Shown: one piece after another, positions 17,837 to 26,400 of the stretch
How positions within the stretch are numbered: the stretch's first letter is position 1
How the letters are laid out: every line of letters starts with the position of its first letter
Made by a program: the position numbers and the translations under genes
Source of the DNA: Halalkalibaculum roseum
Lineage (GTDB): Bacteria; Bacteroidota; Rhodothermia; Balneolales; Balneolaceae
Reading direction: 5' to 3'
NCBI RefSeq assembly: GCF_011059145.1
Contig: NZ_JAALLT010000001.1
Location: 901,122 to 947,558, forward strand
DNA: 46,437 nucleotides
Notes under the pieces: generated by a model
What the model saw: the letters and a program-made list of their open reading frames with translations, nothing else
The model's database searches: none
Told to the model about the DNA's origin: nothing

Positions 17837-19005
17837 TCCCTGCCTACATACTCCATTACCAATAGAGTTATATCATCCGACTGGTGGGCTTTATTCATGA
17901 ATTTGAGGGTGTCCACGATAATTCCGCGCAACAGTTTCCCGTCACTGTCTTTGCTGTGCGTACGCAGGTATTCCTCTACCCGTTCGTCTTCATACATCTC
18001 GTCGTTTTCATTCATTGCTTCAGTAAGTCCGTCGGTATACAGAAACATCTTTTCACCGGGCTTTAGCTGTATCTCTTTGGTCTGGAACTGAATAGGTTCA
18101 ATTTTTCCAAGCAGCAATCCTTCCGTATTTTCAACCTGTACTACCGAACCGTCGTCTTTCATATGATAGGGCAGGTTATGTCCGCCATTGCAATATTTAA
18201 CAACACCGGTATCGGTATTTAGCACCCCGTAAAAAATCGTAACAAAGGTAGTCAGGTCACTTTCGGGAATGAGCATGGTATTTACAGTCTGCAGGCATTC
18301 CGCAGGATCTTTAAGTTGTGAAGCAATAGCTTTTAACATGGTTCTTGATACCGCCATATAGATCGATGCCGGAACTCCTTTCCCGGATACGTCGCCTATT
18401 ACAAAGCCGAGGTGATTATCATCGATCATGAAGAAATCATAAAAATCGCCGCCTACTTCCTTGGCCGTGTGCATTTCTGCGTATACCTGGAACTCCTTAC
18501 GGTCCGGAAAGGCCGGAAAATCCTGTGGTAGGATTTTTTGCTGTATACGTGATGCGGTGTCCAGATCTTGCTGTACCGAGTTCAGCAGATTCTTTTGCTT
18601 CAGGTTTTCCCGTATGTAATGAATCTCCTTGAGTCCTCTTTCTATGGTCACCTCCAGATCTGTAAAGTCAATGGGTTTGGTCACGAAATCAAAAGCACCT
18701 CTATTCATGGCGGTACGAATATTTTCCATATCACCGTAAGCAGAGACGATTACCGTCTTTAGTGCCTGTTCCTCCTTCTCCTGCAGCTTTTGAAGCAGGG
18801 TCAACCCATCCATTTTCGGCATGTTGATGTCAGAAAGAATCAGAGAGATATCACTGGTTACGTTTAGCAAATCCAGGGCTTCCTGGCCATTTTCAGCGAA
18901 ATAAAATTCATAATCATCGTTATGAATTTTTTTGCGGAATTTTTGGAGGATGAGCATTTGTAGATCAGGCTCATCGTCCACTACCATTATTTTATGCGTT
19001 CTCAT
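17833..19005 (-). CDS. Response regulator with SpoIIE/RsbU-type PP2C phosphatase output
   Basis: A 390-residue cytosolic regulator. Residues 1-125 form a receiver domain with acidic pocket VVDDE, phospho-acceptor Asp59 (LSDINMP), switch Ser88 and Lys110 (TKPID). A helical linker (125-160) leads to a PP2C_SpoIIE domain with metal-binding GGDFYD (185-190), GDVSGKG (204-210), TDGLTEA (324-330) and SDDIT (376-380). Such proteins dephosphorylate anti-sigma-factor antagonists when the receiver is phosphorylated and so release a sigma factor or another target. No STAS or anti-sigma partner is encoded here. It is the last gene of the kinase run, with an AGGAAG site just before the ATG. Confidence 0.93.
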   Translation of the reverse strand: MRTHKIMVVDDEPDLQMLILQKFRKKIHNDDYEFYFAENGQEALDLLNVTSDISLILSDINMPKMDGLTLLQKLQEKEEQALKTVIVSAYGDMENIRTAMNRGAFDFVTKPIDFTDLEVTIERGLKEIHYIRENLKQKNLLNSVQQDLDTASRIQQKILPQDFPAFPDRKEFQVYAEMHTAKEVGGDFYDFFMIDDNHLGFVIGDVSGKGVPASIYMAVSRTMLKAIASQLKDPAECLQTVNTMLIPESDLTTFVTIFYGVLNTDTGVVKYCNGGHNLPYHMKDDGSVVQVENTEGLLLGKIEPIQFQTKEIQLKPGEKMFLYTDGLTEAMNENDEMYEDERVEEYLRTHSKDSDGKLLRGIIVDTLKFMNKAHQSDDITLLVMEYVGRE

Positions 19006-19020
19006 AATCTTCCTACTTCC

Positions 19021-19413
19021 TTATTGTTCATCTTTGCTATTGTTATACTCTTTTTGAACTTCCTCTTTAAGAGTTTCAAAATTGATGGGTTTGGTAAAAA
19101 ACTCCTTTGCCCCTGAATCAATAGCCCGGTTATAGTTTTCTGAATCCCCATACGCAGAGATCATGCTGACCTTTATATCCGGGTAATGCTTTTTTACATG
19201 CTGTAAGAGCTCGATACCTGACATACCCGGCATGTTGATATCCGAGAAAATGTACATCACATCAGGGGGTGTTTTTGACTCCAGTATTTCCAGAGCCTCC
19301 TCTCCTGAGAATGCAAAAAGCAGTTCCAGCTGTTTGTTTCTGATTTCCTTTCGGAATTTTTGACGAAATAGCATCTCTACATCTTTTTCGTCATCTACGA
19401 CTAAAAACTTCAT
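19021..19413 (-). CDS. Stand-alone response regulator receiver
   Basis: A single receiver domain of 130 residues with no output domain. The key residues are present: acidic VVDDE (5-9), phospho-acceptor Asp58 (FSDINMPG), Ser86 (MISAYGD) and Lys108 (FFTKPINF). It resembles the receiver of the adjacent phosphatase protein (shared SAYGD and TKPI-D/N-F), so the two are probably paralogues. It starts 11 bases after the stop of the propeller kinase gene. It may act as a phosphate shuttle or sink for the surrounding kinases. Confidence 0.93.
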   Translation of the reverse strand: MKFLVVDDEKDVEMLFRQKFRKEIRNKQLELLFAFSGEEALEILESKTPPDVMYIFSDINMPGMSGIELLQHVKKHYPDIKVSMISAYGDSENYNRAIDSGAKEFFTKPINFETLKEEVQKEYNNSKDEQ

Positions 19414-19424
19414 AATATTAGGTT

Positions 19425-22400
19425 TTATGTTGGTATGTTAATGATAAATTTTGTGAATTCTCCTTTTTTACTTTCAATTTCTAAAGTTCCGCCATGCGCT
19501 TTGATAATATCGTGGGATATACTGAGTCCTAAGCCTGTTCCTTCAGTTCCTTTTTTGGTGGTAAAGAATGGCTGCAGTATAAGATCTTTCAACTCCTCAG
19601 GGATTCCAGGCCCGTTGTCGGTAATCTGCACCTCCGCATGCGTGCTATTCTTATGGGTGCCTACCGATAATTTGGGAGTGTAGGTATCTTTCCCTTCATT
19701 GTTGCCGTCAATCTTTTCCCTCATCGCATCAAAAGCATTGTTACATAAGTTTAAAATCACCCTACTGAACTCCTCAGCAACCAGTGACAGTTCCCCGATT
19801 TCTTCATCAAAATGAAAGTCTATGTCTACGTTGATAGGATGCTTTCCGGCTCTCATCCCGTGAAAGGCGAGATTCGTGTACTCCTTTATTAAATTATTAA
19901 GTGGGATCGGTTCTTTTGCTCCCGCTCCTCCTCGACTGTGCTGAAGCATTGATTTGACGATAGAATCCGCCCGGTTCCCGTGTTCATGAATCTTGCGGAT
20001 GTTGGTTTCAATGTCTTTCAAAATGTCATTTATCAATTCACCGTCGGCAGGAAGCTTAGCTTTGATCTCTTCTCTTGCTTCTTCTATCAATTCAATGCTT
20101 AGATCCGAGAAGTTATTAACGAAGTTGAGCGGATTTTTAATCTCATGGGCGATTCCCGCTGTCAGCTGTCCTAATGAGGCTAACTTTTCCTGCTGCACCA
20201 GTTGCTGCTGCATAGTTTTGAGTTCACTCAATGTGGCATTGAGCTGTCTGTAGGCAGAAGCATTGTCAAGAGCTATGGCAGCATAAGTGGCCAGGTTTCG
20301 CAGTAAGTTTACATGATAAGGGGAGTATGCATTTTTATTAAAACTTTGAGTGGTGATAACCCCAATGGTTCGATCTTGCTGAACCAAAGGCAGGTAAATC
20401 ACGGAGTTAGGTACTTTGCCAACCAATGGGGCTTCGTATTTCTGTAAATATTGCTTGTGCTCGTTTTCAAAATCCCCGATGATGATTTCTTCGCGGTTTT
20501 TAAAGCACCAAACCGACAACCACTTCTCATCATCGAGTTCATTGGTATAGGCTGGTAGCATTTCTCCTTCTTCCTTGGTAGCCGGAAAATCAAGCTGTTT
20601 TTGCTCTTCGTTGTATATGCCTACCCCAAAAATAGCGGCATCCATCAGTTTATTTACATTTTCGTATACGGTTTCAATGATTTTATCGACGGAGAGGGTG
20701 GAGGTTATGGCTCTACCGATTTTGCTGAGTTGCTCTGTATCGGCCCGGCGCCTGTTTTCGGCCTCGGCACGCAGCTCGGCCTCTCTTAACTTACTTCTCT
20801 CTTTTTCTTTTTTGGAAAGACGGTAACGCTGAACCCGGTCCACACCGAATACGCTAAAGCCGAATATTCCCACAAACAATCCATAAGCCCACCAGGTCTG
20901 ATACCAGGGCGGCAGCACGGAAAGATTCACGGATGCTCCGTTTTCATTCCAGATGCCATCGGCATTTGAGGCTTTTACCCTAAAAGTGTAGTCACCCGGA
21001 GAGAGGTTAGTATAGGTGGCTGAGCGTTTGGTTCCTGCTGACACCCACTCATTGTCAAATCCTTCCAGTCTGTAAGCATAGCTATTCTTTGCAGCATTGG
21101 CGAAATGAAGCGCTACATAATCGAATGTCAGCTCATTCTGAGTATGAGCAAGCGTGATGGTTGGAACCTCAGTTAAGGGTTGTTTCAAAGGTGAATCTTC
21201 ACCGACTTCAAGCGGTTTGTTGAAGAGCTTGACACTGGAAATGACTACCTGTGGGGGAATTTCATTGATATGAAGCTGCTCCGGGTTGAAGGCTGTAACA
21301 CCTTTCCCGCTTCCAAAGTACATTACTCCTCCCTTGCCTTTGAAATAGGCATTTTGACTATACTCAAGCGCCATCAGTCCGTCATCGAGACCGTAATTGC
21401 GAAAGGTTTCGGTTTCCGGATCAAAGTTAGAAATGCCATTATTTGAACTCATCCAGAGCGTTCCTGCTTCATCTACAAGAAGGCCATAAAGCGTATTGCT
21501 GGGAAGGCCCCGTTCCATGGTATAGTGTTTTGCCGAACCTGTGTGTGAATCAAACCGGTTCAATCCGCCATTCTGCGTGGCAAGCCAGAGAATGCCCGGT
21601 TCGGAGGCACGCTCGGTAATGCCTGCAATCTGATTGTGATTGATGGTGGTGGTATCATTGGGGTTATAAGTCGAAGCAAGAGTAACGTCATCATTCGCAT
21701 CGATTCGGTATAGCCCTTCGTTAGTGCCCGCCCAGAGTACCTGATTTGTATCCTGGTACAGACTTAGCACAAAAGGTTCCTGATCAATTCCACTCTGTGC
21801 CATAGGTAGGTGCTCAAAGTCCCTGCTTCGGGTATCGAAACGGTCGATGCCTCCTGCGCTTCCTAGGTAAAGCGTGCTGTTGTCTTCATAGCTTTTAACC
21901 AGTGCGAAGATATTATTTCGGCCACGGTTTTCCGGTTTCTGAGGATGCCTATATGAGATTGCTTTGCCGGTGGTACGATCAAAAAGATTGAGTCCCCCGC
22001 TGCCGGCTACCCAGAATTCATTATCGGCATCTTCCGCAAAAACTCTATAGTTTCCGGGAAGCAGAGAAGTGGAATCTTGCGGAATATGCTGATAACGAAC
22101 GAATTCTGACGTACGTAAATCAAAACGGGTAAGGAAATCACCACCGACTCCTACATCCGAACCTACCCATAGGGTGCCATTGCGGTCCTCATAGACGCCC
22201 CAAACTATCCCCGGAGCAATACTTTGGTCGTCTTCAGGGTCATTTCGTAAGTGTGTAAAGTTTACGGCCCCCGGATTAAAAGCTTCCAAACCTTCCGTGA
22301 AAGTACCCACCCAAATAGTGCCCGAGCGGTCTGCAAACAGTGTTCGAACATTGTTATCACTGAGACTGTGAGGGTCTCTTGGATTATTTCTGTAAGAGGT

Positions 22401-23402
22401 GAAGGTCTCCGATTGCATATCGAAGCGAGCAACCCCTGTACCGGGTCCGCCTACCCAGAGTACGTTCGGGTTGTCCGGATCGGGGACCACCTGGTGAATG
22501 AAATTCAGAGGATTGGTTTCGCTGCTTTCATTGTCAGCAATGAGATGTCGTTTATATGCCCCTGATAGACTATTGAATTTGACCAGCCCGTTGCCGGTTG
22601 CCAGCCAGATAATATTGGGTTCATCAGGAGAGTGATATTGGCCAAGTACATTTTCAGGTGCACCATAAACGCCTCTTCCTTCGGGGTCGAAAAGAAATCG
22701 TGTAATTTCATCTGTTTCAGGGTCAATCCTGGATATACCGTTATTTGAGCCTGCCCATATGTAGCCTTCAAAATCTTCGGAAATTTTGAAGATGGTATGA
22801 CTGGATATGGTACTGGAATCGTCATGAACATGAGTGAACCGTGTAAATTTACCATCCTCTCCGGTTTTCATTCGGTTCAGACCATTATCAAAAGTACTCA
22901 CCCAGAGATCTCCACGACTGTCTTCAAACGGCATGAAAGCACGATTGCTGGATAGTGAAGTGGAATCGTCAGGATCGTGCAAATACTTCTTGAATCGACC
23001 GGTTGTTTGATTCAGCCGGTTAAGCCCACCGCCTTCCGCCGTTACCCAAATATCTCCATTACTCGCTTCTGCAGCACCCCGCACCCAATTTTCAGAAAGT
23101 GAGGTTGTGTCGAAAGGAGTTTCGGTATAGACCTTGAATTCCTGGCCGTCAAAGCGATGCAATCCACCCTGTGTGGTTATCCATAAGTACCCACGGCTGT
23201 CCTGCATAATGGAGCTGGCACTGGCTTGAGCCATTCCCTCTTCAATACCGATATGTTCAAAGCGCAGGGAAGGGGCTTTACTGGTCATGAAGGTGGTCCG
23301 TGAAACCTGCTCATCCTGGGCAAGGGCAGGGGAAGTCCAAAGAATAAGAGGTACCAGCAGGAGGTACGAGTAGAATTCGGTCATTTCTTTTAAAGCTTTC
23401 AT
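19425..23402 (-). CDS. Membrane sensor histidine kinase with double beta-propeller and Y_Y_Y domain
   Basis: A 1325-residue kinase. Order: signal peptide (1-28, ALAQ), fourteen Reg_prop blades with the repeating pattern LWVGT..GL.RFD (about 45-690), making two seven-bladed propellers, a Y_Y_Y domain ending GDYTFRVKASNADG (about 720-815), one membrane helix (about 825-848), a coiled coil, one GAF domain (about 890-1050), the histidine-box region (His about 1084) and a HATPase_c domain with DNGPGIP and GTGLGLS. The extracytoplasmic part is that of Bacteroidota hybrid two-component sensors, but the receiver and AraC-type DNA-binding domains usual there are absent. It probably uses the receiver encoded 11 bases downstream. 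Confidence 0.94.
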   Translation of the reverse strand: MKALKEMTEFYSYLLLVPLILWTSPALAQDEQVSRTTFMTSKAPSLRFEHIGIEEGMAQASASSIMQDSRGYLWITTQGGLHRFDGQEFKVYTETPFDTTSLSENWVRGAAEASNGDIWVTAEGGGLNRLNQTTGRFKKYLHDPDDSTSLSSNRAFMPFEDSRGDLWVSTFDNGLNRMKTGEDGKFTRFTHVHDDSSTISSHTIFKISEDFEGYIWAGSNNGISRIDPETDEITRFLFDPEGRGVYGAPENVLGQYHSPDEPNIIWLATGNGLVKFNSLSGAYKRHLIADNESSETNPLNFIHQVVPDPDNPNVLWVGGPGTGVARFDMQSETFTSYRNNPRDPHSLSDNNVRTLFADRSGTIWVGTFTEGLEAFNPGAVNFTHLRNDPEDDQSIAPGIVWGVYEDRNGTLWVGSDVGVGGDFLTRFDLRTSEFVRYQHIPQDSTSLLPGNYRVFAEDADNEFWVAGSGGLNLFDRTTGKAISYRHPQKPENRGRNNIFALVKSYEDNSTLYLGSAGGIDRFDTRSRDFEHLPMAQSGIDQEPFVLSLYQDTNQVLWAGTNEGLYRIDANDDVTLASTYNPNDTTTINHNQIAGITERASEPGILWLATQNGGLNRFDSHTGSAKHYTMERGLPSNTLYGLLVDEAGTLWMSSNNGISNFDPETETFRNYGLDDGLMALEYSQNAYFKGKGGVMYFGSGKGVTAFNPEQLHINEIPPQVVISSVKLFNKPLEVGEDSPLKQPLTEVPTITLAHTQNELTFDYVALHFANAAKNSYAYRLEGFDNEWVSAGTKRSATYTNLSPGDYTFRVKASNADGIWNENGASVNLSVLPPWYQTWWAYGLFVGIFGFSVFGVDRVQRYRLSKKEKERSKLREAELRAEAENRRRADTEQLSKIGRAITSTLSVDKIIETVYENVNKLMDAAIFGVGIYNEEQKQLDFPATKEEGEMLPAYTNELDDEKWLSVWCFKNREEIIIGDFENEHKQYLQKYEAPLVGKVPNSVIYLPLVQQDRTIGVITTQSFNKNAYSPYHVNLLRNLATYAAIALDNASAYRQLNATLSELKTMQQQLVQQEKLASLGQLTAGIAHEIKNPLNFVNNFSDLSIELIEEAREEIKAKLPADGELINDILKDIETNIRKIHEHGNRADSIVKSMLQHSRGGAGAKEPIPLNNLIKEYTNLAFHGMRAGKHPINVDIDFHFDEEIGELSLVAEEFSRVILNLCNNAFDAMREKIDGNNEGKDTYTPKLSVGTHKNSTHAEVQITDNGPGIPEELKDLILQPFFTTKKGTEGTGLGLSISHDIIKAHGGTLEIESKKGEFTKFIINIPT

Positions 23403-23405
23403 TGC

Positions 23406-26400
23406 TTACTTACTGTGAAATAGGTTAATAGTGAAAATGGTACCTTCTGACTCACTTGAAGAGACCTCGAGTTTGCCACCATGTGCTTTTATAATATCAT
23501 TAGTTATGGATAAACCTAGGCCGGTGCCATCCGTCCCTTTTTTTGTCGTAAAAAACGGTTGCATAATCTTGTCTTTTATCTCACCTGGAATGCCGGATCC
23601 GTTATCTTCGATTTCAATGGCAACACTCGATTCATCTGATATGGTACGAACAGTAAGTTTGGGCTCGTACTTGTGATTTGACTCAGCTGAGAGCCGTCTG
23701 CTGTTATCTGTCAGTTTCTCCCTCATAGCATCAAAGGCATTATTACACAGGTTTACAATCACCCTTGAAAAGTCTTCTGTAACCAGCGGTACCACACCGA
23801 TCGAATCATCAAGATCAAACTCTATGTCTACATTGATAGGGTTTTTTGAAGCTCGCATGCCGTGGAAGGAGAGGTGAGTAAATTCTTTCACGAGTGCATT
23901 CAAATCCGACGGCTCCATTATTCCTGAACCGCCCCGGCTATGTTCCAGCATAGACTTGACGATGCCGTCGGCACGGCTACCATGCTCATGAATCTTTTGC
24001 AGGTTCATCTCCACATTATTCAGGATGTCATACAATTCAACAAGCACATCATCCTGAAGGGATATATCGTGAAACGCCCCTACAGATTTGATTTCATCCC
24101 GTGCTTCTTGAATCAGTTCTACGGATAAATCCGAAAAATTATTTACGAAATTAAGTGGGTTCTTGATCTCGTGTGCGATTCCGGCGGTAAGTTGACCTAG
24201 AGAAGCCAGTTTTTCCTGCTGAATAAGCTGATCCTGGGTAGCGTGCAATTCCTTAAGGGTTGCTTCCAAACGGTCCCTTTCTTCACGAATTAGTTTTGCC
24301 TGTTGTTCAGCTTCCTTAAGATCCTCGAATCGCTGATAAGCCAAGTCAAATACCCCGGCAAAACGAACCAAAGTTTCTATGGCATTCTTAGGGGGATTGG
24401 GGACAACACCCGGCAGACTATATCCTATCTCACCCTGACGGGTTCGCGCCATGATAAAAGTAAGCCCCCCAATGTGTCGAACATCATCCAGACTTGGGGC
24501 CTGAGGATCGACCTGTTCAAAATCGCCAAGAGTGATCATCTTATTCACGTAGTCCACGGCCATATCGGGACCCATATCAAGTACCATGTACGGTTCATCA
24601 CTCATTTCCCAACGTACCACCGACTCAATTTCGGTATGTATCTTCCTGGGAAGTGACATAATCATTCCGATCTTACTACCATCACCGGAGGTCATTGCCT
24701 TCTCGTATTTGTCCTCCAGCCATCTCATATACCAGAAATAGTGAGCTTCGTGACCCAGTGAAATAAACTCGGTACGCATAGTGACCACAATATCCAGCAA
24801 GTCGCTGGATTTTTGCATAGCTGATACTTTAGACCGAATTCGTTCCAGCGCTAGTTCAATTTCGGCTTCCCGAGCTCTTTGTTCCGATTTCTTCAGATCG
24901 AGAAATCGGGTATAGGTCTGGTCAAATACACTGGTGAAGCGTTTGAAAATATCGTGTGCTTTCGGCACTTTTTCGTAAGTGATAAACAATAGAAAGCCAT
25001 TTGAGAATTTACACAAGTGGTTAATCTGGTAAGTCGGCAGTGAAAGTCCTTCGTCTTGCAGATCCTGAAATATTGGAGTAAGCTGGGGAAGGGATTTCAT
25101 AAAACCGTAATGGCTTTCGAGTGCTTCGCCTTTTAATTCCTGCACAAAAAAGGTGTTCTCGCTGTGAACAAAATCGTCCCATTCTTCGAAGGATGCTTCA
25201 CCCCGGTGCGGCAGGAGGAAGGGTTTTTGGACCGTACCCTCACTGCTCATGATGCAGGAACTTGAATGCCCATCCTCTTCCAGAATGCAGTACCCGCAAC
25301 TCCATGCATGAATGCCCAGTGCCTGTATTTCCAAAAATAAGAGATTGGCTACTTCCGGAAGCTCATCACTATTCTGCATGCCCATGGTACGGGAGCGGAT
25401 CTTTTCGAGGCCGGCTTCAATTTTGGCTTCCCTTGCCTGAGCTTCTGCTTTTTGAAGATCGAGGAAACGGGTGTAGGTTTGTTCAAAGACTTTAGTGAAG
25501 CGGACCAGAAGGTTTTCCTCTTCTTTTTCTAGCAGCGATCCGCCAACGATATGGAGGTATCCATAGGTGAAATTAAAGCAGTAGAAGACGGTAGGGTCGG
25601 GGAACTGGTTACGGACCATTTCCTCCGCTTCTTTGGAATTGAACTTGGTTATCGCATATTCGAGATGATCTAATCTTACTTGTCCGGCCACAGATTGATG
25701 AAAGACAGGTTCCTGAGCTTTCCATGCGGCATATCGTGCATCAAATGTATCATCTCCGGTCAGTGGCAGATAAAACAACCCAAACTCGTCTCCGCCTGGA
25801 CTGGTGACCCATGTTTCCTGTATTTGTTGTTCCTCGCGAACTTCGACATAACCACAGGTTACAAAATTGGTAACACCAAGAGCGATGAGTTCTTTATATA
25901 ATAGTACAACCACGTCTTTAAGCTCTTCGCCTTTTTGCATGCCCATAGTACGGGACCGAACTTTCTCCAGGGCCGTTTCAATCTTTGCTTCTCTAGTCTG
26001 TGCTTCTGCTTTTTTAAGATCCTCAAAACGCTTATAGGCCAGGTCAAAAGCCTGCCCCATTTTTTTAAGGATGGAACCTACCTCCTGTGTAGGTTTTTCC
26101 AGCATGTCTATACTCATCCTTCCGTTCTGAAGTGCTACGGTGGGGTGATAGGCAGTATCAAGGTTGGTCTCATCAATGAAATCCAGGAAATCCTGAGCTT
26201 CCTGAGCGTGTCCGTTATCCCGCAGCCATTGTACCGTGTGCGGATACCGATTCGGTCCCTGAGTAACAACATAGTAATCTTCCGTTTGCTCCCAGACTTC
26301 TCTCATAAAGAAATCCGGATGCGTATCTTCTATTTGATAAGTGATATCGAGGGAAATATCGAGTCCATTCCCGGTCTCTTCTATAGTAGTCAGGTCCCAG

